A program made the translations under genes and the position numbers. This document shows, piece after piece, positions 12,770 through 23,577 of a stretch of DNA of 64,000 nucleotides; position 1 is the stretch's first letter; each line of letters opens with the position of its first letter. The stretch is from assembly GCF_036785885.1 (NCBI RefSeq), contig NC_092328.1:13600111-13664110 (forward strand). The letters run 5' to 3'. Origin of the DNA: Coffea arabica. Taxonomy: Eukaryota; Streptophyta; Magnoliopsida; Gentianales; Rubiaceae. The notes beneath the pieces are model-generated. The model saw nothing but the letters and a program-made list of their open reading frames with translations. It did no database searches and was not told where the DNA came from.

Positions 12770-12904
12770 TTTCCTACACTGACGGTGTATATACTATCAT
12801 CGTTGGATTCATGATATATGTGCAAAAGTTGAATTTTAAATTTAAATTTTGTATAGTTGTCAATCATCCAACGATGATAGTGTATACACCGTCAGTGTAG
12901 GAAA
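12770..12904. mobile_element. Small fold-back MITE nested in the Harbinger-like element
   Basis: 39-base arms (12770-12808 and 12866-12904) are near-perfect inverted copies beginning TTTCCTACACTGACGGTGTA, separated by 57 bases. The total is 135 bases. A clear target duplication could not be fixed because the surrounding AT-rich sequence makes the border ambiguous. Confidence 0.85.
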
Positions 12905-13800
12905 TATTAATCGTTATATAATTTAGTATATGTAATATAATTTTATTATCAATTATACTAATAATTATACATGTTTACTAATAGAAATTATTAATTAGTT
13001 ATACTAAATTTACTAATACATTTAATTATTGGAAATTTCTCAAATCCCATTTCAAAAAAGCTAATGAACCAAATATCAACTATAGTAATGATATACATTC
13101 CAGGTACTAAATCAAATAGATGTATTGGAATGACTGACTCCATTCCAAATCCAGGATAGTTGATCCCAAATCCGAATCCGATTCCAAAATACAAACCAAA
13201 CGCCACCTTAGGCTTTGGTATATAATGCCGCAAATGACCCTCTTATTGTCACTCCAGTTCCCTATCATGGAACTTTCTTTACCTTCATGTGTTCTAACTT
13301 ATGGAGGTGATTTTCTTATGACACTTAACCCCATACCCATATTCGGCTACACAACAGGTGCAGGGTCATCCTTTGATATGCCATATGCAGCATTCTATCC
13401 AAATAATGAGTTTGGTGGTGATTTTGATCGTATCTACGACTTTTTAGATTTCTCGATAGGCTTATCACCTATTCTTCAGATGGGCACAGATACTATTGCC
13501 CATAAGGCTCCTTCCGCTATATCTTCAATTCATACTTGCCTTAGTTGTGATCCAACTCCTGTAATGGACCCTCGATTGATGAGGAATAGGAATAGATACC
13601 TGTGGGAGTACAAGTACTACTTTGAAGGTTCTAGTGGATACAACTTCAATAAGATCTATCATGCCGAAAAGTACATTGGAAGTGTAACTACTCTACCACT
13701 TTGCCTGATAAGGGTAGGATGTGCATTGATGGGTGAAATTCAAACATCAATAGTTTTTTTTTCTTATTATGCAAATTCTTATACATTGATATTTAAATAG

Positions 13801-14645
13801 CCTGATTTAAAATATCACAATACTTTTCATTTAGTTATATTAGACATTTATCATTAGATGCTAATTATTAGCATCTTGTAAATAATTGCCTAACAAATTA
13901 CATGTAAAAGCTAAAAATATTCGAAAAAAGGTTATGAGTCCAGCATATTTAAATTTAAATTTAAATTTTATGTTAAAATGGAACCTAAACCTCGTCACAA
14001 GCTGCTCATCGATGATTAATCAATGGCTATGATGAAAAAAAGGACAATTATAAAACATGATTTGTATTTTAGACCTTAACCTACTCCTAATCCTTGGTAA
14101 ATTACTAGTTGACTAGAAAAAATTTTGACTCTCATAAAAAATTTTCAATTTGAAAATTAAAAATAAGGGATCACCGCATCCAAGCCGGATGCAGAGACTG
14201 GAGAATTAGAAAAAATGTTTCACTACATTCAAGCCTAATGCGGCAAATGTCATATGAAAATATAAAAAAAAAAAACATTTGCATAGTTGCTGCATATGGC
14301 GACTGGGGAAATAAATAAAAGAAAGTTTCCCATCCTTCTAGCACCACAAAAAAAAAATCGAAAGGAAAACAATATTTCCTGGTAACTGCATTTTGGAAAT
14401 GCGACTACCTTAATTAGGGACCAAGATCCCAGAGAACACCAAAATTGAGATTTTTTTTGAATTCATCATTATTCATAAACATTGGTCCACGATATATGAA
14501 AATTTCTATATATCTATATATGCAGAGTTCACTTACAAGAAGTAAGTCAAAATCAAGACATTCCTAAGATACAAATATGAAAATAAAAATCCCTAACATC
14601 AAAGAAGTGAATTATCTTTTAGTTTGCTTTTACTACTTGTGTATA
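13801..14645. other. Gene-free spacer
   Basis: AT-rich sequence with a short run of alternating ATTTAA words near 13950 and A-rich runs near 14260-14360. I see no coding and no element with definable ends. Confidence 0.6.
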
Positions 14646-15700
14646 CTAGTAGGGGTGGGCTGTGCTACGTACAGCCAAAGCCCATTGAGATTAATTGATT
14701 GCTGTCAAGAAATAAGGAAAATTTATAAAACAACATGAAAAGGGAATTTTTTGTTTAATGTTATAAAATAGTTCATTTTGAAAAGTAGTAAATGGAAAGA
14801 AAAGTATTTTATTGAAATATGTCTGAAAGTTAAGTAAAGTTATCAAAAATTTATTTAAAAGTGAAAAATCTTAAATAAACAAAAATCATGAAAAGTTGTT
14901 TTGTTTGCTTTTTAAATATTAAACGTTTTGAATTTGACAAAAACTGTCACAGTTATTTTTAGATTACATTTTTCAGAAAGTTAAATATCTATAAATGAAT
15001 GAACATATGTAAGCTGTTCATTCTAAATTGTAATGATAATAGAATTTTTTTTTCAATATAGCATGACATTGCTAAACCCCAAAAAAACAGGTACACTGGA
15101 TTTTGAAAATAGTAAAACAATAAAGGAAAATGTTAAAAAAAAAGATTTAGTGGTTAAGGTGTCGATTTGCAGAATATATATTGGCAAAAAATAATTTGGG
15201 CTCTTTGTAATTAAGATGATGTTATCAAAGATATTCATCATGTGCATGTGTAGATGGTGGAAGAAGTGTACTAAGAAAAAATTGAAATTAACTAACATTT
15301 TTTGTAGTTATGTTCATATCAGTGTGGTACGCACAGCCAATGCCTATTGAGATGTATTGATTGGTGCCAAGAAATGTGGAAAATTTGGTTGTCGAAGAAA
15401 GCATTACGTAAAGGAGAAGAGTTTATAAAGCAATATGAAAAGGATTTTTTTGCTGAATGTGATAAAATAGTTCATTTTAATAAGTAGCCAATGGGAAGAA
15501 AAGTATTTTATTGAAATATGGCTGAAAGCTAAGTAAAGATATCAAAAATTTATTTAAAGGTTGTTTGCTTTTTAAATATTATACGTTTTCAATTTGACAA
15601 AAACTGTGACAATTATTTTTAGGCCACATTTCCAAAAAAGTTAAATAACTATAAATGAATGAATATATGTAAGCTATTCATTCTAAATTGTGAAGAATAA
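14646..15700 (-). mobile_element. Two tandem copies of a Helitron-like sequence
   Basis: The blocks 14646-15010 and 15319-15700 are diverged direct copies of about 370 bases, recognisable throughout (for example AAGTATTTTATTGAAATATG and AAATGAATGAA in each). Read on the minus strand, the first ends with a GGCTGT/ACAGCC hairpin, then about a dozen bases and CTAG followed by T. That is the 3' signature of a Helitron. The second ends CTGA followed by T with a similar GGCTGT motif. No TC start was located, so only the 3' ends are supported. Confidence 0.45.
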
Positions 15701-16132
15701 ATAATAATGTTTAGTTAGTAATGTTGGTGAGAATGAAAATTAGTGAAACTAAGTACAATCAAATGGAAGCATATAACTGAACTATATTATACAGGCATAT
15801 TAGTGAAAATTAGTAATGCTGGAAAGAAGTTTTAATTATACAGGCATTCTAAACACGAAAAGTAGACAAGTTTAATTTTACGGTAAAATACACGGAACCC
15901 CCCCTATGATTTCGTGAAAAGACACATTACTCCCCTATCATTTAGAAACATACACATAAACACCATAAACTTCATAACTAAAGTGGAAATAGACTTCTTA
16001 ACCGGCTGCAGGTTGAATACCCAAAATACCCTCATTTATAATAGAGAGGGAGAGAGAATCAAGAACTGACTCTCTCTCGTTCATCCTGTGTAAGGAGAAA
16101 AAACCCTAAAACAAGGGATTTGTATACTAAAT

Positions 16133-17368
16133 GGGTAAAATACAAGGAACCCCCTTGTGGTTTCGCGAAAAGACACCTTACCCCCTATCGTTTAGAAACC
16201 TCCACCTAAATACCTTAAACTTCATAACTAAAGTGGAAATTGACCTGTAACCGGACGTGCGACTTAATGACGATGGATATGCGAGAATCCTTTGTAAAGA
16301 AAATCCTCCCTCCCCTATTCTCCTCCTAAATAACACAAATATTTTTTGATCTTCTCTTTTATGATTCAAGAATCATGACTGCGTTCTTTCCGCGGCAAAG
16401 TGATCGATCTGTCATCACCGTCACATTCTACTCCTATATTTTAGTATCGGTTGCTTTTGATCAGGTCCCACCCTCAATCAAACTGGGCGACAGACGAGAA
16501 ATGCTTTATGGAAAGAGTCATGTTTACAAGCTCGAGGAATCTAAGGGGCGGTAACAAAATGAAACAAGTAAGGAAGGGGAAGTACTTTTAGAGAAGAGCA
16601 AGGCATTCCAATTGCCAGTTGACCGATCCTTTTCATTCGATTGAGTTCCAACCCCGAGTTCAACACACGGGTAAGCTTCTTCTTCCTCTTCTCATCTTGA
16701 GTGTCTTTTATTATTACTGGATGTAACCTAAAAGAAAGAAAAGGATAACGCCGGAATCTAAAGCTTTCCAATTCGAATTGCCTTTCCCTGTCTTTGCCTA
16801 ATTCGCTTCTTAACGCACAGCATACCCGGCAAGAGCAGCTGATTCAATAGCTTTTCACTCCTCACCCCTTGGATGAAATTCTCTTTCGTTTATGAGTTAC
16901 AAGTGGGAATTGAATTCAATCTTAAGCTTCGGCCTTCGGTCTTCCTCTTAAGGGCACTTCACCAACCAACCAAAGAATGTCCTCTGCCTTAAGGCCTGGG
17001 TAAAGGAAAGATCTTTCCTCTGGTCTTCTTAAAGCGGCGGAAGCAAGCTAAAGATTTCATTTCCATTGGCCAGAGCACCGACCATCTCAAGAGTTTCGAT
17101 AGCTTCTGATGGGCATTCTCTTTCTTTTAGGAGTTACAGATGGAAGTAAAAAGCATTAAAATGCTTTTGTAACAATTTTTTCTTTTTTTTTCTTCTTCTT
17201 CTTTTGGAGAGACAAAGGTATTCGACCTACAACCGGTAACTCAGCCAGTTAAAAAGTCAATTTCCACTTTAGTTATGAAGTTTAGGGTGTTTATATGTAG
17301 GTTTCTAAACGATAGAGGGGTAAGGTGTCTTTTCGCGAAACCATAAGGGGGTTCCGTATATTTTACCC
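16133..17368. mobile_element. Nested MULE (inner), same TIR family as the outer Pack-MULE
   Basis: Termini start GGGTAAAATACAAGGAACCC and extend inward for more than 110 bases as inverted copies (16133-16253 and 17249-17368). The 9-bp duplication ATACTAAAT is perfect at 16124-16132 and 17369-17377. The TIRs resemble those of the outer element, so one member jumped into another. The two inner ends match each other more closely than the outer pair do, which suggests a later insertion. The cargo between the ends differs in base composition from its surroundings. Confidence 0.9.
16254..17230. other. Organelle-like (possibly mitochondrial) DNA inside the inner MULE
   Basis: This cargo is visibly richer in G and C than the flanks and has the texture of plant mitochondrial intergenic DNA, with phrases such as CTTCGGCCTTCGGTCTTCC and AAGCGGCGGAAGCAAGC. 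No protein-coding exon is recognisable on either strand. The call is by style only; a nuclear intergenic origin is possible. Confidence 0.35.
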
Positions 17369-17414
17369 ATACTAAATTGTTGCTGAAATATCGTGAATCT
17401 GAGTTGAAAACGGC

Positions 17415-18062
17415 GTGATTGCATTCGGTCGCGAAGAAGGGAAGGTCAGATTGGTGAAGAAATCTGATTGTGAAGCTTGTTCGACATTTCTAGGTGCTAG
17501 AGGTGATCTAGCATCTGATCAACCTCATACCCATCCTGTTGACCAGGGAAGCCAATCCATCCCTAATTCAGCACTTCAGCATGAAAACGTTCATGTGGTT
17601 GGCGTAGATGGTGACAGTAGTTCAGTTGGTGAAGCAGCGGAGGGTCCAGGATATCCTTCCCAGTTTATGAGTCGACTTGAACAGTTGTTGAGGGGAGTGT
17701 TTGCTGGTGATCATCTACAGGATGACAGTGGTAATTGCCAGGTTACAGATGCAGATGGTGTTACCAGGCATGTTGGAGCTGCTGAAAATGGAAATCGTCC
17801 TGATGCAGTAGAAGCAGGAGCAAGTGACGAGGGAACCTTTCTGTCCAACGTATTGCGGCAGATTATGCCCATTATATATGAAAACGGAGGAGGATCTGGT
17901 TCCAATGACTCGTCTTCAAGTGGACAAACTACCGAAGAGAGGAACACACAAGGGTCATCGACACAGGGTGAAGAGAATGGGAATCGTGCATCCTCCTCTC
18001 GTCGGCAGGAAGACCCTCCGGCTGCTAAGCAGTCAGATCCAAAACGGCAAAAGCGGGATTGA
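17415..18062 (+). pseudogene. C-terminal fragment of a BAG6/CIP73-like ubiquitin-domain protein
   Basis: An open frame of 215 codons starts without ATG (first codon GTG; first in-frame ATG near 17668) and ends in a basic tail, KQSDPKRQKRD. The region around TFLSNVLRQIMPIIYENGGG, and the acidic, Gly/Ser/Gln-rich surroundings, resemble the C-terminal part of plant BAG6-like (CIP73) proteins, large ubiquitin-like-domain proteins linked to protein quality control. The N-terminal ubiquitin-like domain is absent. The fragment lies entirely between the termini of the outer Pack-MULE, so it is a captured copy. The frame is open over 650 bases, which suggests recent capture or some constraint. Family assignment is from remembered C-terminal sequence and is moderate. 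Confidence 0.55.
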
Positions 18063-18756
18063 TTTTTGTTGAAGGTTGTTTTATTATTTGATTCCAGAAA
18101 GGACTTGGTTTATGCCTTTGTGGTTGAAGATGAAGATGAAATATCTGCAAATGAACTTGCAACTTGCTTTTTGTTCTTTTCTTATTCGCTGATTATTTCT
18201 TTTCTTTGTGGAAACAATGGATTAGGCGAGGTCCATTTACTTCTATGTTGGGTTGCATAGTAAGCTTAATAATTTGCCAGATTGGTGAGGGTAGTTTGGA
18301 AATGAAACTCAAGATCTTTTCAAAAGAGCCTCGCATACCCATCATCAGTAGGTCGCTCAGCCGGTTATAGGTCTATTTTCACTTTAGTTATGAAGTTTAA
18401 GGTATTTATGTGTATGTTTCTAAATGACAGGGGGTAATGTGTCTTTTCGTGAAATCATAGGGGGGTTCAGCGTATTTTGCCCTTAATTTTAATCTTGAAT
18501 GTTTGGGTTGTGGAAGTTGAGCTGATGAATGCCAAGACATCACAAAATAGCATTTTTTAAATCTCCATCATCCTCTTGGACCCGCAGACATAGTACACCA
18601 GAACCCATTTTATGTACATTATTTTCTTGGACTTAGGACGTCTTCTTCCCATGCTGCCACGTGGTAGCTCCAAAGTTGAAGTTTAGCTTATTTCTGCTCG
18701 ACTGACATTGCTTGTTTTATTGGAGGAAGTCTGTTCAGCTGCTAAAGTTTAGCTTA

Positions 18757-20511
18757 CTAGTATAAATACCCGTGCTATGCACAGTAGATTACATTTTTGA
18801 AAAAAATTACAATCTATAGAGGAATTTAAAAATAGTAAAATGTTATAATCACGGGCACATGAAAGTATATTTAAAAAAATGAAACTTTGTAACAATAATT
18901 CAATATATGATAAAAACATCTCCATTATTTATAAACTATCACTTTGATGAAGGTTGGATCCTGAAAAAAAATAGAAATCTATATCATAAATTGAGCGACA
19001 TAAGGGTCCAATTAAATATAATTGAATATTTAATTTGATAAATAAATGAAATACTTACAAACATTTTACTTTCGATTTGATAATCTTCTACGAAGGCGTA
19101 AACATTCTTCACACCAATCAATTCTGAGTACGAACGCCAGTATTGGGGGTTTAATTAATTCTGTTGATTTTTGTGAAGTTCGTACTATAAATGAGAATGC
19201 ACGATTTTTGCATGAATTAATGTGTTGGTCGAACAATGCAACTCCATTTTCCTGACAATTAAAAGCATACATAATTCAAAATTATCTTTTGTTTTAGACA
19301 GTTTGTAAATAATATTGTATAAAAATATATACATATAAATAATGTATACCTTTGTTTTTAAATCTCTAAAATAAAAAGCATCACAACGAAACATGAATCG
19401 TGCATGCCTGTCTTGAAGAGCGAGGTATAGGTTACCACTGAAATCTCTAATTTCTATGTTAACATTGTATCTGTTAAGAAGAAATTGTGATGTATGATGT
19501 AAAAAATTATATTAAAATTCAAAATATATGAAAATAATTACTTGACAATAGTGTCGACTACGTCATTACAATGGATACACATCATTTTTGCAAAATGAGA
19601 TTGACATGGTTGTCCACAATTTTTGCATAACTCATGGAACATATTGTCTATGTTGATACTTTGAATGTAAGCAAGAATCCGAAAATATTTAATCTAAAAC
19701 AATCCAAAGAATGTATAGATTACAATTATTAATTCGAAACTACATGTAGATACTTGTTCATTACTTAATTAATTGAGAGGAATTGTACCGTAGGTATAAC
19801 TGCATATTCGGATATCCATATTCTCTTAGCATTTGATATCAATAATGCTTGGGACACTGTAAAACTGCATGACCGCAACCACGTCACTAATTTCTGAGCA
19901 CATTTATCATTCTCAAACCTGCAAATTTTTCAAATATATATTCGCAAGAGTATGAAATATTATTAATAATTTAATATTTTAGTATTTGTAAAACTTACCA
20001 ACTGTGTAGGTATTGAGCAAAATCCAAGTAGTAATTGACTTACAATTTGCTTGCTCGAATAGTATAAAGTGACGGTCCTGCACAATGTGCTATATTTATT
20101 GATAAACTATAAAAATTAAATAAAATAAAGTGAAAATAAATTGAATTACCTTTATGGGAATCAGTAGTGGCATGACGACCATCTGACATGCGTGGGCTAA
20201 TAAGGATACCAACAGCAAGTGGAAAGAGATCTTACTCAATCTTATCATGGAATTGGATTTGAAGAGGTTTCATTGTAGTGGGAAGATGTGTGAGGAGAGT
20301 TAGTTGGAATTAACTTCTTGTTTGAGGGAAACGTGGGAGTGTTTAGTTGGAGTTAACTTCTTGTTTGAGGAAAACGTGGGGGTGTAATGTGCCCATGATA
20401 TTTTTTACGAAATAAATTAAATGTAAAATGCTATAAAATTAGAGTTGAGAGTAGGAAGGATTGTGAAGGCTTGTTGCTAAAAACCCCTTTTCAAATTTAT
20501 ATAGATATAGA
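18757..20511 (-). mobile_element. Helitron, 1.75 kb, non-autonomous
   Basis: On the minus strand the element starts TCTATATCTATATAAATTTG at 20511 and ends with a GTGC-ATA-GCAC hairpin, GGGTATTTATA and CTAG at 18757. The base before the start is A and the base after CTAG is T, so it sits in an A-T target without duplication. All of these are Helitron hallmarks. It lacks a Rep/helicase gene but holds RPA-like coding remnants on the same strand. Confidence 0.85.
19345..20080 (-). pseudogene. RPA70-like (replication protein A) remnant in the Helitron
   Basis: Exon-like blocks on the minus strand encode the C-terminal part of an RPA1-type single-strand DNA-binding protein. One (about 19680-19550) contains ELCKNCGQPCQSHFAKMMC and IHCNDVVDTIVK, giving two Cys pairs as in the RPA zinc ribbon. 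After an AG acceptor, the next (about 19471-19345) encodes RYNVNIEIRDFSGNLYLALQ, an OB-fold strand pattern. Further upstream blocks (about 19925-19790 and 20065-20000) look coding but I cannot assign them. Many plant Helitrons carry RPA-like genes, so this fits its location. Breaks and missing N-terminal domains make a working product unlikely. Confidence 0.6.
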
Positions 20512-21329
20512 TTTCTCCTCGGCTGACATTGGTGAAACGTTTTCCTAAGTTACTTTTGGTCAAATGCAAGGTACCAGGCTGGTTAAAAGTACATTATTCT
20601 TTTACTTCCTGCACGTGACCTTGTTTTTTCTTTCCTTTATTTGGTAGTGCATTGGTCTTCAGACTCTTCACAGGAAATCAGGAACGGCTCCACCAACCCC
20701 AACCACGCCAGTCTCGAGACCTGGGTTCCCTTTTCTCCACTGTTTTCATTAGCCATCCGACTCCCTCTCTCTAACCCTTACTTTCTCTTTCTTCTCGTCT
20801 TCTTCCTCATTTTTTTCTTCAACAATTGTGGCAGCAAAAGCTGACCAAACTTCTCAATCTAGTGAAAGAAGTCTTGATGATGAGAAAGAAAAAGAGTCTT
20901 ACCTTGTTGTTCTTGTTGTTGCTCTTGGTCAGAATCAAAAACAAAAAAAAAACCTAAGAAAAGAAAAGAGGAAGAAGATGAGAGAAATTAGAGGATGATT
21001 GAAGGGAAGATGAAGTGAAGAGTGAGACTGATGACGAAGAAAGGAGAGGAAAAATGGGCATTTCTGACTCCTCGGTCTCCACCCCACCAGGTAATCACGA
21101 TAAGGTTAAGGAAAAGAACAATAAAAGGGCACAAACATGGTTAAAATTACAAGAAAACCCAACCAAACATTAATAAACGGACGCACAAATCTCTAAATTT
21201 ACGGGCAAAATCGGACCACCAAGGGCATTATAGAGAAAGAAAATGCAAAGTCAATATCAGAAAATTCAGAAGCCACAAATTTCACCTTTATGGTACATTG
21301 GAAACCCATGAAGCCATGAGAATTACCAT

Positions 21330-21505
21330 CGAAACCGGCACATGGTTGCACTGAAGATGCCATGTGGCAGCTTGGGAAGAAGCTACAGTAACATCAACTG
21401 GAACTTATATTGTAGTTCGAAACCGGCACATGGTTGCACTGAAGCTGCCACGTGGCTGCTTGGGAAGAAGCTACAGTAACACCAACCGGAACTTATATTG
21501 TAGTT
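21330..21505. repeat. 88-base tandem duplication
   Basis: Two adjacent copies, each from GAAACCGGCACATGG to GGAACTTATATTGTAGTT, differ at only a few positions. The close match indicates a fairly recent duplication. Confidence 0.95.
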
Positions 21506-21883
21506 AGATATATACACACCTTTTCTTGGTAATACTGTAGAACTTGTTTGAGAAAGGAAGCAACTAGGCATCAGATTCTCGTTATATTATTTTGGTGGGA
21601 TAATTTACTGCCCTCTCCCAAGGTTTCAAAAGGATCATTTACCTCCCTTTTAGGTATTTGAGATCTAATACTTAACTCATCTTGGTCAAATAACTTTTTA
21701 TTACCCTTACAACTTTGGAGATTTTATGTAGTTATACAGAGAAAAACAATTGAGCCACTTGTGACTAGATTAACCATAATTTAGAATGTAAAATATTTTA
21801 AAATCTTGAACACTAATTTTTTAATGATAATTATTAATACTTTAAAATTCTTTGTTGTCTTTTTTGTAGTTCTTGTAATTTCT

Positions 21884-21897
21884 CCCCCCCCCCCCCC
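21884..21897. repeat. Poly-C run
   Basis: Fourteen C residues in a row followed by A residues; unusual in this AT-rich background and prone to length errors. Confidence 0.9.
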
Positions 21898-23577
21898 AAA
21901 AAAACAAAGATTAAAATTTCTATTCATATATTATTATTTCTTAGATTTTTTTTTAAGAATAACAGGATGAATACCAAAAAATTTTTTTAAAAAAGAGAGT
22001 AAAGTATAAAAATATGTTTACAATTAAATTTTATTAAATTATGGATAAAATGTAATTACACGTAATCTATATCTTTCCCATCCTTTTGAAAATATTTGGT
22101 GTTTATTTTCTTTTTCTTTGCATATGTAATCCAAACTAGATGGTTAGAAATCGATTTTCTCTACTTTGATTCCTTTTCTTTTCCTCAAATCATTTTCTTT
22201 ATATTAACAGTAGAATTTTCTACCAATATTTTCAAATGTGCATGATGTGCATATAGGCGCTAATTTACTGTATTTGCATCTCACACTCTAGTGTGGCAAA
22301 TGATATATATAACACCCAATGGTATATCCTACCACGTAGCAGAAAGGAGTAGTCATTAAGAGTATAATCATCCAAACAATATAGGCATTTGCCACCTTGT
22401 AGCATCTATAAATACCTGACTTCGGTACCGCAATAGCCAAGAGGTAACACAACCCCACTTCTTAGCTCTTTGCCTATTATTACTTTTTTTTCTCTAAACA
22501 ATCTCTGACTTAAGTATCAGAGTGGCCTCAGGTTTCTATGCCAATGCTTTCGTTGTTTACTCTGTGTATTCCATATCCAGTTAGTGGGACTTGGTAGTAT
22601 TTGTTCACGCAATATGCTCTTGAAGTTTCATATAGTTGTTGGAAAAATTTATGTCTCAACGCTTGAGGTGTAGAACTGATAAAAAGGTATAAAAGTACAT
22701 AATAATTCATAAAATCCATAAAAATGATAGGAGACTATAAAAGTGGCAAGAAGTGATTAAATTTTGGAACTTTCTCCCCTTTTCGCAGATTTAATTTTTG
22801 CCATAAAGAGAAATAATGGGTAATGTGACTAAAAGTTTTATGAGTGACGTCAAAACAATCTAGTCATATTTTTGGTATATTTGTATGCATTAGTTGAGTC
22901 TTTGAAGGGTAAAGCGCATGAAAAGACACACTAACCTACTGAATACTCGAATCAAATTTAATTGAGTTAGAGTTGGTTCGAACTTAGTTGGCTGACTAAT
23001 TAAACCAAATATGAACATCATTTTGTGTTAGGTAATATTTTAAATTAGCTCAAATTTGATTAGATGAGCATAGAGCTTAGCTCAAATTTGACTCAATAAA
23101 GAATTGTTTGAATTCGGTTCAATAAATAAATAAGTCAAACTTGAATCACAATTTTAAATTCATTTAAATAAACAAATAAACCCGAATCCTAGTAAGCGGA
23201 GGGAATTGCAACTATGAGGTAGGTTTCAATGGTGCCTGTAAAATCTACTTTTGTTTTTTAGTGTAAGTGGGAGCACTTGTAAGATCTGCTTAATTAACCT
23301 TACATGCAACAAAGTCCTTAAACCATGGAACACTAATTTGTCACGCTAGTGGATCTCGTGTTATTACCTTGTGTAACTTGCCTCCAAGAAAAAAAAAAAA
23401 GGATTGGTTTCTTACCATAATTGTTTACCTCCTCCTCCTTTTTTTTTGTTTTTTTGTTTTAATTACTACTTGCTCTTATCGGGCGCATAATACCATGTAG
23501 TAGGCAAAAACTCTACAATAGACTCTACAATGGACAAGTTTTTGCTTGCCAAAATCCTTTTTAACAAAACTTAATTA

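Larger units (their letters stand above)
11956..13207. mobile_element. PIF/Harbinger-like TIR element, 1.25 kb
   Basis: The ends are GGTGGCGTTTG and its exact complement CAAACGCCACC, with weaker similarity continuing inward for about 35 bases (both reach TTTTGGAAT-type sequence). TTA flanks both ends (11953-11955 and 13208-13210), which fits the 3-bp TWA duplications of PIF/Harbinger and Tourist-like elements. The interior is non-coding and contains a very AT-rich block plus a second small inverted-repeat element. Confidence 0.8.
11385..13800 (+). pseudogene. Plant-mobile-domain (PMD/MAIN-like) gene remnant, interrupted
   Basis: A frame from 11385 (MANHDRCDSNRLMDEYITWY) resembles the end of the plant mobile domain, a transposon-derived fold also found in MAIN-like nuclear proteins. 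Stops appear within 40 codons. Further decayed coding continues to 11955. A TIR element then interrupts (11956-13207), and a 191-codon open frame resumes at 13225-13800. That last frame is rich in Pro, Tyr, Asp and Gly (for example NNEFGGDFDRIYDFLDFS), like the low-complexity tails of such proteins. Across the excised insertion the reading frame appears to continue from 11950 to 13211. The PMD assignment is by resemblance of one short stretch and is tentative; the tail could belong to an unrelated decayed gene. Confidence 0.4.
15881..18482. mobile_element. Pack-MULE (outer), carrying a host gene fragment
   Basis: Long inverted termini (15881-16013 and about 18345-18482) are diverged copies of each other, beginning near GGTAAAATACACGGAACCC. 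The 9-bp sequence TTAATTTTA lies directly outside both ends (15872-15880 and 18483-18491), as expected for Mutator-like elements. Inside are a CT-rich leader, a nested MULE of the same family (16133-17368) and a host-derived coding fragment. There is no transposase gene. Without the nested insertion the element is about 1.36 kb. This meets the usual definition of a Pack-MULE: MULE ends around captured host coding sequence. Confidence 0.88.
20512..23577. other. Gene-poor spacer with a tandem repeat and homopolymer runs
   Basis: Apart from the 88-base tandem duplication (21330-21505) and a poly-C run (21884-21897) I found nothing assignable. Short frames near 20641 and 21383 lack family features. 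Sequence near 21600-21700 has the feel of a TIR-element end but no partner was found. Confidence 0.5.

Noticed and set aside
16541..16771. 76-codon ORF inside the organelle-like cargo
   Set aside because: No similarity to a mitochondrial protein that I recognise and no supporting context.
20641..20844. 67-codon ORF ending in a hydrophobic run
   Set aside because: The first codon is not convincing, and the hydrophobic end comes from a CT-rich tract.
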